DNA of 64,000 nt from Parascedosporium putredinis (taxonomy: Eukaryota; Ascomycota; Sordariomycetes; Microascales; Microascaceae). Where the stretch lies: NCBI GenBank assembly GCA_949357655.1, contig CASHTG010000017.1, forward strand, positions 310,001 to 374,000, in the 5' to 3' direction. The notes below the pieces were generated by a model. That model was not told where the DNA came from, did no database searches, and saw only the letters and a list, made by a program, of their open reading frames with translations. Shown in pieces: positions 1 to 11,745 of this stretch (position 1 is its first letter; every line of letters starts with the position of its first letter). Both the position numbers and the translations under genes were made by a program.

Positions 1-465
1 GACCAGCAAAGGGAGAAGAATTCACGACGGTGATTGGCTGAGGGTGCTATTCGGGCCAGTTAGAACGCGCAGTGTGGGTCACGGAGCTGTACTTGCGAGG
101 TTCTGCCGAATGGGAAGGAGCGAGCTGGCCGTGTGGTGTGCGTGTGTGCGTGTGGTTGCACCCAAGAAATTTTGGAAGGGCCGCGCTGCCGCAACCTCGC
201 GATCTTTGAAAAAAAGAAAGAGCAGTAGCAGAACCCGAGCACAAGGAAGAAAGGGAGGAAAACAGCTCTTTTCTTTCACCACCTCTTCCGTGCCGCGGCC
301 CGAGTATCCCCTCAGCGAAACACGACCTCTATACTCCCCTTTACGGGCCAATCGATAGAGTGCGAAGTGCACTCCCTGTTTTGGGCCATCCCTGGTGTGG
401 TCAAGATCAAGACTTTGCCGAGACGACGCAGCCGAGGGGAGCAGATTGAGAATACAAGGAACGCC
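1..465. other. Upstream region, no gene supported
   Basis: No recognisable gene. Short open frames occur on both strands but have no family resemblance. The stretch most likely holds the promoter and 5' leader of the gene starting at 466. Confidence 0.5.
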
Positions 466-1780
466 ATGCTTCGGAACCCGTTAGCCAACACCCTCAGGGC
501 GTCGCCCTCGAGGCGGATAATACAAAATGGCACCGCTACCGGCCTTGAGTCGTGGATGCAGCACAGGACGTTGACGACGACGACCCCTCTAGGTGAGTTT
601 TGAAATTATATCAGGACCCCGTAGCCTCGAAGCTTTTCAGAGACCCATCCAATCCCTTGGTCTTTTTTTTTTTTTTTCTCTCCTCCTCTTTCTATGGGCT
701 AACCGTGTTCTCCTCTTCTCTTTCTCTCTCCAGCGAGCAAGGTCATCTTTGACAAGACGTCGAATCCCGAGCTCGACGCCGTCTTCACCGAGATGCTCCA
801 CAAGATCATCCTCCCCGCGCGACTCCCCAAGAAGAAGCGCAAGATCGTGTCCAACGCCAAGTTCAACCAGATGCTCCGGGTCGACCCCATCGTCGTCGAG
901 GTGGACGGGTACGAGCACCGCTTCGACACCCTCGACTTCCACCAGGGCACCATCCCCGCTCGCGCGACCTCATGCGGCAGGCCGTGCGCCTCATGGCCAC
1001 CCGAGACGACTGGAACAACCTGCCGCGCATGCTCGCCGGCTACCGCAACGCCGAGCGCCGCATCCTCGCCAAGGACGTGTCCGACATCGTCAAGAACGCC
1101 GGCCGGTCGGGCAACATCTACGCCATCATCGACGCGCTGCGGAATGTCAAGGAGTCGGGCCTGCGCATCCGGACCCTCGCCTTCGCCGACGAAGTCCTGT
1201 ACTGGGTGCAGATGCGCGCCGTCGAGAGCGGTTTCGCCGAGGACCCGACGGCCAAGACCAAGACGTGGGCCGTCATGCTCCGCGAGCTCATGGAGGACCC
1301 CGACCACAGCAAGCACCCCACGTGGCCCGGTCGCATCCCCCTGCACCGCGAGCCGCAAATCGTCGGCCAGGTCCTCCACGCCGCGGCCGCCCAGGCCGTG
1401 TACCACCAAGGGGCGAGGACGCGGACGGCAAGGTGGCCGAGCTCGCCGAGACCCTCAGCTACGTCTGGCCCGCCGGCAAGGCGATTCAGGATATCCACCA
1501 GTCGAACCTCGCTCCCGACGCCAAGGTCGCGGAGCGCGTGAGGTTCCAGGCGGAGGACGACGCGTACCTCACGCTCAGCACGACGAACCGCATCTCGGTC
1601 TCTAGCTTCATCCTCCACGGCATCGAGCTGGCCAAGCAGGTCGTCGCGCCCGAGCTCGCCGCTAAGCTGGAGCCCATCGCGCAAGTCCTCAAGAGCGGTC
1701 TCGAGGCCGACAAGGCGGCCAACGTCAAGGCGGATCGGGGCTGGGCGGTGTACGACAAGCTGATTGCGAAAAAGGCCTAA
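466..1780 (+). CDS. Predicted mitochondrial protein of unknown function
   Basis: I do not recognise the family. Exon 1 is 466-592, an intron with a GTGAGT donor and a poly-T tract runs 593-733, and exon 2 is 734-1780. The start at 466 gives an N-terminus rich in Arg, Ser and Thr with few acidic residues (MLRNPLANTLRASPSRR), as expected of a mitochondrial presequence. The middle contains helical repeats such as NIYAIIDALRNVKESGLR, which loosely recall PPR-like helices; that is inference. The frame is broken near 963 and near 1416. Each break needs one missing base (GCGCG context and a GGGG run), and with both the spliced length is a multiple of three, giving about 391 residues. The C-terminus reads ...YDKLIAKKA. 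It converges on the cysteine synthase gene. Confidence 0.75.
593..733 (+). other. Intron of the first gene
   Basis: GTGAGT donor and CTCCAG acceptor. It contains a run of about 16 T at 662-678 followed by a pyrimidine tract. The joined exons read ...TTTPL-ASKVIFDK in one frame. Confidence 0.8.
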
Positions 1781-2371
1781 AATGTGTGTGTATGAAATGC
1801 TTTTGCCGGGCCCCTTTGTTCAAGGGGCGCCAGGGGGTGGTTTGAGAGAACCATTGTACAACGATTACATCTTCCATTGTATAATATCAGCGGGAAACCC
1901 GGGAAAGAAAAGGGAGATGAACTAGACCAGCGGAAGAGAGGAAAGGGAGAATGGACTAGAGGAGCAAGTGGCAGCCATTACGTGGCGGGAGTGAAACAAA
2001 AAGAGACTCGAGATTTTGTACAAATCTCTTTTCCTTGAAAAAATAAAAATCCCCCAACTCGAAACACAGTGGTAGCCACCAGAACGTCCTTTATTTATGC
2101 TCATTCCTTCTTCTTTTGCTAAATGGTTGACCTCTCTCTACGATAAAATGGCCCCTCTTGGGTACGTACATGTAGACGGAGAGGGGTGTAAAACAAAAAG
2201 GGCTGGCTTGGTATATGTTGGTAAAGAAAAGGTTGGTGGGCGTGGCCCCTACAGCTAGGCCGCCGCGCATGGTACAAGGTTCACTTCACTCTTGAATGTA
2301 CATCAACAGTTGACAATTTACAAAAAAGAGAGAAAAAGAGAAAAATTGGTTGAACACAGTGGGCGGCGTTC
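1781..2371. other. Convergent 3' intergenic region
   Basis: Lies between the stops of two converging genes. AT-rich stretches such as the one around 2035-2050 could serve as 3'-end signals. No gene or RNA seen. Confidence 0.5.
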
Positions 2372-3698
2372 TTAAGGAAGAACAATGTACTTTTCGAGAT
2401 GCTTGGGGATGGCGCTAAGAAGGTTCTTGCTCTCGAGCCACTTCCTAGAGAAAAGCCTGTCGGCGTACCTGTAGGCGCCATCGGCCAGGACGGTGACGAC
2501 GGTGTGGCCCTTGCCGAGCTTCTCGGCCACCTCCTTGGCGGCAACGACGTTGAGCGCGGAGCTAGCACCGAGATAGAGACCCTCCTCGTCGAGGCAGCGG
2601 TACACCATGCCAATGCTCTTCTCGTCGCTAATGTGCAGGGCACCGTCAACGAGGTCGATATCCTGGGCCAGGTTATCGGTCACGCGGCCCTGGCCAATCC
2701 CCTCGGTGATGGAGGAGCCGGCGCGCTCCGTCAGCTTCCCGCCCGAGGTGATGTAGGAATGGAGCACGCTGCCGGGCGGATCGGCCAAAAGGCCTTGACG
2801 CGGCCGTCGGACGCGGTCTTGAGGAAACGCGTGATGCCGGCAAACGTCCCCGCGGTGCCGGTGGAGCAGGTAAAAGCGTCGACCTGCCCCGCCGTCTGCG
2901 CCCAGATCTCGGGGCCGGTGGTCTCGATGTGGGCGCGGCGGTTGGCGATGTTGTCGAACTGGTTCGTCCAGACGGCGTTGTCGAGGGACTCGGCGTGGCG
3001 GCGGGCCTGGTGGTTGTAGTTCATGTCGTTGTCGAAGGCGACGGCGGGGACGGGTAGACCTCGGCGCCGAGGAGGCGTAGGAGGTCAATCTTGCCCTGGG
3101 ACTGGGTGTTGGGCATGTAGATGACGAGCTTGTAGCCGCGCGACCGGCACACGTGGGCGAGGCCGATGCCCGTGTTGCCGGCCGTGCCCTCCACCACGGT
3201 GCCGCCGGGGCGGAGGAGCCCGCGCTCCTCGGCGTCCTTGACGACGTAGAGAGCGGCGCGGTCCTTGATGGAGCCGCCGGGGTTCATGAACTCGGCTTTG
3301 CCGAGGACGTTGCAGCCCGTTTCGTTGGAGAGGTGGTTGAGGCGGATGAGGGGAGTGTTGCCGATCGCTGTGTGCGTCGAGAGAAACGGGAACGTCAGGT
3401 CAGCCATACTGCAAAAACGAGCAAACGGCTGTTTTCTTTTGGGGGTCTCCTTGTATTGCGTGTCCCGGATGTGCGCCCTCTTCTTCAGAGGGCGAGCAAT
3501 CTCCAGATTCATGGGTGGGGGAGGGGAAGAGCAAGGGAGAGACGAGCTTACCCTCAGTCAAGCCATTGGCCACGCCCTGGGCCTTGGAAACCCCTATCGT
3601 GTGGGCGGTAGGCTCCCGCGGAGGGATCGCGGCGCTCGCAAAGGCGCGGACACCCTTTGGAGGATATTCCTCCGCAGCATCACGGGGAACTGGGACAT
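2372..3698 (-). CDS. Cysteine synthase (CYS-2 / Cys12 type), PLP-dependent, probable mitochondrial targeting
   Basis: Fold-type II PLP enzyme expected to make cysteine from O-acetylserine and sulfide. Exon 1 is 3698-3552, the intron is 3551-3368 (GTAAGC...CACACAG), and exon 2 is 3367-2372. The join gives GLTE-AIGNTPLIRLN. Visible signatures are the PLP lysine in NPGGSIKDRAA, the phosphate/substrate loop EGTAGNTGIGLAHVC, and the C-terminal SSALNVVAAKEVAEKLG and IPKHLEKYIVLP, which match the fungal cysteine synthase 2 subfamily. The start at 3698 gives MSQFPVMLRRNILQR, an Arg-rich amphipathic leader followed by RAFASAA, typical of a mitochondrial presequence. Three one-base deletions are inferred: in the leader near 3650, near 3052, and in a TTTT run near 2790. 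Restored length is about 381 residues. The enzyme class is secure; mitochondrial location is inference. Confidence 0.92.
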
Positions 3699-4529
3699 GC
3701 TGGGCGCAAACGGCGGAAGATGTGGGCGGGGAGTTGCCAAAATAAGCGAGGGAGGAGGGGTGACAAGGGTTAAAACGTTCTCGTTGCCCCAAATATGAAC
3801 GCGGCGCCGAACTTGGACCTTGGACGTTTAGATGTTGCGGGGGAGGGAAGAGTCTGGAAAAGCGACTATGTGACACTTCGAATTGCGGGATTAGGTTGGT
3901 TCTGGCTCCTGCGTTTCCGGAGCTCCAAAGGAACTAAAAAACGGCATCGGCTTTTTTCTGCTTTGTCAACCACGCTCGACTCGACTTGCCTCGAAGCGGA
4001 ATGCCCCGCGCATCGGAGGAATAATTGGCGAAACTTTGGTGGGGTCCAGTATTAGTCCCTGTCTCAAAATGCTGGTTGATTCATTGTTCTCTTTCTCCAG
4101 GCTGAAAGAGACCATTATACGCCCTCGCTGCCATTCAGCATTGATTAATCACTAGAGCGCAAGGTCCGAATACAATGGATACAATTCGACCTCGTTCCAA
4201 CCGCAAACATGCACAGACAACCTTGAACAGAGCAACGAGTATTGAATAGAAATATAACGTAGAGAAGATGCCAATAAATGTCATGTTAGCCATGCCGCAA
4301 GGCTATGTAAAGGAAATCAAAAGAAAGAAAAGGAGAACAAAAAGGCCGAGACTGTTGTTGCCCACAAGATAGTCCATGATGTCTTCACACCTCCCTCCAA
4401 GCCATTGACTCGATCCACCCAACCCATTTTCCATGCCAGTTCCATCGTCCACTACCATGGAAGAGAGCTACCAATAAACATGAACAAAAAAAAGACCCCT
4501 AGTCATGTCTCGTCACTCGTCGTCACTCT
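3699..4529. other. Intergenic region between two minus-strand genes
   Basis: Contains the promoter and leader of the cysteine synthase gene (just above 3698) and the 3' flank of the RING-ZZ-SH3 gene (just below 4530). No other gene is supported. Confidence 0.5.
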
Positions 4530-7500
4530 TCACCCTTCATTGAGAACCACCACATACGGCGCCGGAAACGTCCCCACCTCCCCCATATACGACCCAAAGT
4601 ACCAATCCCCATTCACGTCCTCCACCTCGCGAATCTCCGCATTCCGCGGAAAGTACAGCTCGTCCTCCGCCACCGGCCGCCCCTGCACGGGAGCCACCCC
4701 CACCGCGCCCGCGCCACCGACCCGCACCCCCGTCCGGCGGGAAACCGTGCTGCTGCTGTTGCGCCGACACCATGACCAGCCCGTCCAGCGGCGCCCCGCC
4801 CTCCCGCGCATCCACCACCGCCGGCGCCGCGGCCGCCACGTCCGTCGTCACCAGCCGGCCCAGCATCCGGCCCTCCTGCATCCAGCACCACGTCACCGCC
4901 GCCGACGTGCCCTCCACCCCGCGGCTCCACAGCCGCCGGCCCCCACCAGGTCCTGCACAATGTACCTCTTCTGCCCCGCCGTGCTCTCCTGGAACGCCAT
5001 CACCACCATCCTGTGGCCCGCCAGGCACCTCCGCCACCCCGCCAGGCCGTTCTCCGCGCTGATTTGCCGCTCCCGCACCAGGTTGGTGTAGCACGACACG
5101 CACACGTCGTAGTCGCCCGGCTGCGTGTCCGGCTCCACCGAGCTGACGCACTCGAAGCAGTGGAAGCGGCTCTGCGTCGGCGGGATCGGATCCTGGCAGA
5201 GGTCGCACCGCGTCACAAACGTCAGCGAGTGGAAGCTGCTGAACCCGCCGCCCGCCGCCGCCGCCGACAGAGACCCCGCCGAGATGGACGTGTTGTGCGG
5301 CGCCTTGGGCGCCCGCGGGCTCCCGGGCGGCGTGTTGTGCGTCGTCGACGGCGGCTGGTACACGTACGGCAGGAGCGGGTGCGAGCAGCACCGGCCCTGG
5401 TTGACGCAGTTGTTGCAGAACCCCCAGTCGCCAAAGTTGCACGTCCCGCACCGCCAGTAGCACCCGTTGGACCACGCCGAGCACTTGTCGCAAAACGTCC
5501 CGCTCTGCAGCCTCTGCATCGGGTCTTCCGCCGTCTGCAGCCAGCCGTCTTCGTTTCGGATCGGCGCCTCCTTGGGAGCGCGTACCGGCTCGGCCGCAGT
5601 ATGTGCGGGCGCTCCAGGCGCGGGTTCTCCTTGTGCATCTTTTCCCACTTCATCACCCCCGCGTACCCGAACCCGAACCAATGCAGACACCCCTTGCCGC
5701 CTCGGTAGCAGTCTGAGCAAATGTTCCAGTTGCCCCCGCGCACGCCCCGCAGTTGTAGTGCACGCCGTATTCGATATTCTGCCGGTGGCAGCGCGAGCAG
5801 CTGAGCGCGGGCTCGGTAAATCGCAGCGGCGGCCTCTTGATGCCCGGAGACAGCGTCGTCGGACTGTCCATGGGGCTGCTGTGCGCCGACTGGTTGAGGA
5901 GCCCCAGCTCGGCCGGCCGGTGCGACCGCTGCATGCGCGTGGGGCTAGGCAAATCGTGCGGCTGCGCTGCCGTCGTCGTCGAGGACTGCGCGGCGTGAAG
6001 CGGTACCCTGCTAGCAAAGGAAAGGTGCGAACCCTCGAGGGCGTCCCATTCCCATTATTGGTGGCCACCACCGGCGAGCTTGTGCTGCGGGCCTCGGGCA
6101 ACACGGATCTCGGGTTAGCCGTGCCTGGGCGCGTCTGGTTGCCCAAGTCGGTGTGTGATCGTGTGGTTGGCGGGATGATGACCGGGCTCGGCGTGACGGG
6201 CGTGGTGGATGTCCGCGACGAGCTCGCCGTCCTCCGCCGGTGCCGCTGCTCGGGTTGCACTTCGAGGTGACCGGAGCTGGTCTGCGACCGGGTTGGATCT
6301 TCCGCGTGCATCCTCGCCCCCGTCGAGTTTCTTCGCCTGCTGACCGCCCGGCCTTCGTCTCGAGGTCGCTGTAGTTCGACCCCGCCACCCACCTCGGACC
6401 GCGTCTCGTTTGGTGGCGCCGCGCCGCCTCGTCTTGCCGGCTCCGGCTGCCTCGCGCGATCCCGTTGTCGTCTCCTATACGCTTCCGTGATGCGCCGACT
6501 CAGCTCGTCGTCGCGTTCCAGGTCAATGTTGTCGAGGTCGAGTCCGTCGAGTATGCCTTCCTCCTGGATCTGCCGCGCAAACTCTTCAATCTCCCGTTCA
6601 ATGTCCCTCTCGCTCATATTTGTCGCGCTAATGAGCGAACGGATCGACGACTGGTGCTCAATCTGCCGCGTTGTTCTCGCTTCTGCCGATTCGTCCGCCC
6701 GCCGCCGCGTCTCTACTCCGTCTTCGGGTCGTTGCGTCGACTCGCTCCGCCGCCGTCTCCGTTCTTCGCCGGGAGGACGGCTGCTATCCGGGGTTGCCTA
6801 CTTCGTGTCCGGCCCTCTTCGCCCCGCAGCCGTGCCGCGCCCTCCGTCGCTCGTCTTGGCTGGCGGCTATCGCGGCTGGCATCCCGACTTCGGCTTTCGG
6901 CTCGCCGTCGGCGCGAAGCTGGCGCTAACGAGGAGGACTCGACGCCCGCCTCTCTCAAGCTCATGACCCGCACCTCCTCCATCAGTCGCCGGTCCTCTTC
7001 TTCGGCGCGAAGCTGCTCGGCCGACTTGTCCATGTTGATCTTGGGCAGCACATTCTGGCCGGGCTTGTACTTGCTCATAATCTCCTCTTTTCGCTGTCAG
7101 GTCGGTCCTTGTCCGGGTTAGCCTTGAGATACATGTCGAGCAGCGTCGCCACGGTGGCGTTGTGTCGCGTGTCTCGCACCCCGGATCGACATGACGGACA
7201 GGTGAAGATCGGGGTTCCTGGAGCGGGAGGGGTGGGCGCGTAGTCGACCGAGGCGGCCTGAAAACTGAACCAGTCCTTTAGACAGGCGCCGCAGTAGGTG
7301 TGCAAGCAGTCGAGGAGGGTAAGAGGCTGGTAGAGAAGCTCTGTGCAGATCTAGAAAGAGAGTTCGCTTCGTGATTAGCGGTGGGAGGATCCATGACAAC
7401 TTATTTTCGAGCTCAGCGCATCTAGAAAGGCATGAGGTAGCTAGGGGCGAGGGGGAAGGAAGGAAAGGCGTCGTGCGCGGGTAGAAGAGGGAAATCGATG

Positions 7501-7590
7501 ATCGACATATACAAGGGGGTAAAATAGGAGCCGACTTACTGAGCAGGTGAGTTCCTTCTCCAGGTCAAGACCTGGTCTTGAATGATCCAT
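4530..7590 (-). CDS. CHFR-like RING finger protein with three ZZ-type fingers and a C-terminal SH3 domain
   Basis: Probable E3 ubiquitin ligase. Exon 1 (7590-7540) encodes MDHSRPGLDLEKELTCS; the intron is 7539-7351; exon 2 is 7350-4530. Order of domains, with rough residues: a C3HC4 RING at 15-70 (CSIC, CLHTYCGAC, CPSC) followed by a helix ending YLKANPDKDRP, which resembles the segment after the CHFR RING; a charged, disordered Arg/Ser/Pro linker; three Cys-rich ZZ-like fingers near 520-570 (CSRC..., NICSDCY), 635-680 (FCDKC, WRCGTC, FCNNC) and 730-785 (RCDLC, FHCFEC, DVCVSCY); and an SH3 domain at about 900-955 (DELYFPRNAEI, GDWYFGSYMGEVGTFPAPYV). No FHA domain is seen, unlike CHFR or Dma1. 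Seven shift sites (about 7080, 6750, 6000, 5735, 5574, 4942 and 4730; eight missing bases) must be bridged; then the length is about 959 residues. The domain calls are read by eye; RING and SH3 are the surest. Confidence 0.82.
7351..7539 (-). other. Intron splitting the RING domain
   Basis: GTAAGT donor at 7539 and CTAG acceptor at 7352-7351. It falls between the first and second Cys of the RING CxxC pair, so the first exon alone is only 17 codons. Confidence 0.8.
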
Positions 7591-9408
7591 GTTGAGAGAA
7601 AGAAAAAGAACAAGAGAAATAAAACAAGAAGGGGAAAAAAGAGTGCTTGCCCCTTGAAGATTCACGAAGAGTGTCAAGGGAGCAGACGGATCGAGCCGTT
7701 CCCTTTGGGTGGAAATGTGCAGGTTCACGTAGGTCTCGTCCGTGTCGGGGCAGGAGGAGATGGGGCCAAGGATTAATATTACTCTTTCCGTCGATGCGTC
7801 CAGGTTGCTATGATTTGATGGCTTCCCTCGCCCCCCAAAGCTAACAATAGCTGGACAGGACAGGACAGGATAGGACAGGATAGGACAGGACAGTGGCACA
7901 TGCAGTCGCTGGTTTTGGTGTCTTTGGCTAGGTGGGGCAGCTATTACTAGTCAGGGAGCACTTGAGGCGGGGGAATCTGCGGGGAGTTGAGGCGAAGAGA
8001 GCAGGGGCCAGGAACAACCCTCAAGTGCTCGAAGCCCTGGAAAATCGAGGTTGGGCTGGCCTAGTGGTCAAGGTGAAAGGGGAAAGACAGAGCCTTGAGA
8101 GCACTTGAGCAAGCTCGATGAAAATGAACGCCGCTGCCTTATGGCTGAGATTTTAATTGATTATGGGGGCAAAGAAAAAAGCCGCCCAGCCCGCCTGTCA
8201 CGATTGCGATCAAAATCCATTGATCCTTGCAGCATCAACTCGCCCAGGAACCAATGATAATTGGAGTTTACATTCCAGCACTGCCAGCCAGGTTCAAACT
8301 GCGCTTCCGGGTCATCTTGGTTCGCTGTTAGGCTCAGCGAAGCTAGTGGGCCGCAGGTCGCATTTATTATGCTGCTGGTATCTGATATAACCTCACTTTC
8401 GCTTCTAAACCCGTCCCTGGTGGCGGCAAGGGAGAGTGTCCTTTTTTCTTCTTTCTTCTTCTTTTCTTCTCCGGGGAATGCGTCACTAGGCTTCTTTATT
8501 GAACCTGCCGGCCCGCCTTGTTCGATGAGTGGACAAAGACACAAGCTCGCAAGGCACTCGTATCCTCGATCCCTCCTGGACAAAGGCGATGTGGCAATGC
8601 ATGCACGAACTGGACAGACAGGACGGGTACATTCATTCCATCATGGCGCTGTACTCGTCAAGACAATCAATGGGGGTTGAACAGTGTCTACCCTGGGCCA
8701 GTCGGACATTGGCTTGGCTTGGGCTGACACAGATGCACGAGCGAACGGCATGTCCAGCCTCTGGGTAGCAACAAGCACCCAACATCGAGGCCATCAGCCA
8801 CACCAACTGGCTAAGCCGGCCTGAGGGGAAAAAAATCTATCTTTCGCTCGCTTCTGAATTTTTCTTCTTCTTCTTCCTTTGTCGCATATGCGCTCGAAAG
8901 CAGCTAGGATCAAGCAGCGGTGCAGGACGGCAACGCACCCTCCCATTCATCGTTGTCTCAAAAACCCTCGATCCCGACTGGTTGTCACTGGTGCACTACC
9001 CTCCCATGCCATGTTGAGCGCCGGCGAGAGCGAATAGACGATCTCGGATTAGACGGTACGGGTGATCAGGAGTTATAAGACATGTTCGGGTGTAAGTCGC
9101 GTGCCACACACCTCGAATCCTTGATTACGAGCAGTAACGTGGGATGAAATGCTTATGCATGGCGCGGTGAGGCCATCAACCACACACTGCAAGTACTTTA
9201 TCGTACAGGACATCGGCAAAGAACACGAAATCTCGTGCAGAGAAAGAATGTCGACGCCGCACTAGTCAACCCACGTAGAAATAGAAGGAAAGAAATGGAA
9301 CGAAAAAAAAAAGGGTAGCAGGAGGTCAAGTGATGGATGTCTTGTAACCCAAACTATCATGGCACTACGACAAAATGCTATGAAAAGATATCACATCTTG
9401 AATTGTAT
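7591..9408. other. Intergenic region, about 1.8 kb
   Basis: Holds the promoter of the RING-ZZ-SH3 gene (7591 upward) and the 3' flank of the enoyl-CoA hydratase gene. It contains the GGACA tandem repeat at 7853-7893 and a pyrimidine tract at 8441-8471. Open frames here show no family features. Confidence 0.5.
7853..7893. repeat. Pentanucleotide tandem repeat (GGACA/GGATA)8
   Basis: Eight consecutive five-base units, six GGACA and two GGATA, plus one base. A simple satellite, polymorphic in kind; no function inferred. Confidence 0.95.
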
Positions 9409-10418
9409 TTACGAGTGCGTCCACTCGGCCTTCTTCTTCTCAGCAAATGCCTTCATCCCCACCTTTTGATCCTGGCTCCCAAAGAGCGAGTGGAATACGC
9501 GCCTCTCAAACTCAACACCATCCCGAAGCGCCAGATCCTGGCTCTTGTTGACCACCTCCTTGCACGCCTGGACAGCCACGCGCGAGTAGCTCGCAATCGT
9601 CTCCGCCGTCTTCATCGTCTCCTCCATGAGCGCCTCGTACGTGGGGAACGCCCGAGCCGCGACCCCCACTGCGCCGCCTCTACGCCCGAAAACGACTTGC
9701 CCGTGAGGATCAGCTCCATCGCCTTGGACTTGCCCACCGCCCTCGTCAGGCGCTGGCTTCCTCCCGCCCCGGGAATCGTCCCCAGCTTCACCTCGGGCTG
9801 GCCAAAGTTGGCGCCCTCGGTGCAGTAAAGGATGTCGCACATCATCGCGAGCTCGCAGCCGCCTCCCAGCGCGTGGCCCGACACCGCGCCGATGAGCGGC
9901 TTCTTCAGCTGTGTCGTCAGCAGCGACCACGACTCGATAAAGGATTTGGTGTACGCCTCGGAAAATGTGAGCGGCGCCATTTCCTTGATGTCTGCGCCCG
10001 CTGCGAACGCCTTTTGGGAGCCGGTGAGGATGATGACCGAGGTATCGTCCGATGCGTTGAAATCGGCGAGAGCCTGATTCAGCTCATTGATGAGAGGGGT
10101 GCACAGGGCGTTTAAAGCCTTGGGGCGGTTAAGCGTAACTATCGTCAACCGCGGTTAGAGTTTGGACATGTCTGGCGCACAAAGGGCTACTCATTGAATG
10201 TTGGGGGATTGGGTGTGGATGGTAGTAGGGGTGCGAGGGGCAATGCGCGGGGAGGCGAGGAGCGAGGGAGACCAAGTACCTTGACCAACGCCAGGCTTGG
10301 GCTGGGAAACCTGGATATACTCGTACGAAGCGTTCGAATAGTAGCGCCCCACGACGCGAGGGAGCGTTGTGGGTTGGAATCGCGAGGCAATTGGCCTCAA
10401 GCACCGAGCTGTGTTCAT
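9409..10418 (-). CDS. ECHS1-like: Enoyl-CoA hydratase, mitochondrial
   Basis: Hydrates trans-2-enoyl-CoA to 3-hydroxyacyl-CoA in mitochondrial beta-oxidation or branched-chain amino acid catabolism. Exon 1 is 10418-10280, the intron 10279-10139 (GTACTT...GATAG), exon 2 is 10138-9409. The join gives PGVGQ-VTLNRPKALNAL, the usual start of the crotonase fold. Both catalytic glutamates of the family are visible, in ALGGGCELAMMCD and in FGQPEVKLGTIPGAGG, and the oxyanion-hole segment AFAAGADIKEM is intact. The chosen start (MNTARCLRPIASRF) gives an Arg-rich presequence without acids; an in-frame ATG 72 bases upstream is possible but its product begins less typically. One missing G in a G run near 9660 restores WG..ARAFPTYEALMEET. 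Restored length is about 289 residues, normal for the family. Confidence 0.93.
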
Positions 10419-11745
10419 ATCTGATGATGTGGGAAGCTCTCTCCAAGCAAGTGAGCTTCGACGTATGGCGGCGAGCTGCTTTCCCGTCAAATCGCTCGGG
10501 GAAAGACTAATCAGTGCTTTCTTGGCTAAACTTGACGTATATAGCTCAAGGCGGGAGAAGCAGAGGATATGACACTATGAATGTCGTGGAGGCTATACAA
10601 TTGTTGGCTCGGCGTGCAGCAAGGTTGGAGGCATCTTGTCCGAGGCTGGAAAGCATCGGCTTTGAGGAAGCTCATGCCCGGATTACTAACAAGCAGCCGC
10701 CGTTGAACAGGGCCTACACCTCGGCTCCCACCCCCGGAGCGAGGTTGGCTGTGCCAGCCGATGCCAGATGGGTTCGGTCTGTGATGAAAGTTGCGTCATC
10801 CTCAGGCACTGGGGGCCAGATTAGCGAGAATATACAGTGTCACTGGGAACAACAGCTTGTGGCGAGGTTCTGCGAGTCAGTTTCAACCGCCCGTCCCGCG
10901 CGTGTCCCACATGTCAAACATAATTTGATGTTGAAGGATGAACACTAATTAGTCTTTGCCACGCAACCCAAGAAAATCCAGGGGTAAAGGAGATGGACAG
11001 GAGTCGCGCAGTTGTCGCGAGCCCGCCACGCCAAGCTAGCAATGTTTTTTCCTCTCTCGAGAATTTTATTAGTAGAATGCTGAAGTTGATCGAGCAGCGA
11101 TGTAGATCTCATTTGTCCGTGTGGGAACCAACTATTCTATAAAATGTCCGCGTCCCATTTATAGTGAACCTTTCCGTCCCAGCGTATCCTTCCACTCCAT
11201 GTGCGCAACATGAAGAAGAGTAACGCTTCCAGACACCTTCAAAATAGGAATATAATTGCTCACAAGCTGCCATTGTAATCAATAGAATCAAAGGGAACAA
11301 AGGTCATGCCTGCAAGATAATGTCGTGATTTCTTTGTTCCTTGTTACATAAGTTGGCAATTTTGTGTAGGTGGCCTTCTCTTCGGAGAATATTCGGCTAA
11401 GATGATTGGAGAGAACCTGGGTCTCGCCATCTCACAATCTCGGGCTGTGAGTACCGAAGATGGCTGCCTCCTGAATTACGAAGCCGCGAGCTGTCAAAAA
11501 AACCTTGAATTTCCCCAAAGTCGATCAGTTGCCGCCAGCCACCGACTATCTCGACCTCGCACCCCTCATCCTCTTCTCTATCCTGGTTTGCAAGTTGTCA
11601 GAATAGCATAGGGCCCCTCGCACTACTTTTTTCCCGACGTCCTCTCGCGCTCCCTAGAATTAATACGCCTCTCGCCTTGCGCGCCAGCTTAATCAACGCC
11701 CTTGATTTTACCTACCCCCTCAAAAGGCATCCTTGAAACGCCAGC
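10419..11745. other. Divergent intergenic region, about 1.3 kb
   Basis: Separates the enoyl-CoA hydratase gene (-) from RER1 (+) and contains both promoters. An open frame at 10559-10948 has no recognisable family and is not called. Pyrimidine-rich sequence just before 11746 suits a fungal 5' leader. Confidence 0.5.

Noticed and set aside
593..1780. Single long open frame of 395 codons beginning inside the intron
   Set aside because: Its first two thirds are an out-of-frame Arg/Pro/Ser-rich shadow of the real exon; only the last part after 1416 is the true frame.
4530..7590. Reading the RING-ZZ-SH3 locus as two or more independent genes
   Set aside because: Continuous coding character across all seven breaks, no internal promoter-like gap, and a total that returns to frame; still listed as testable.
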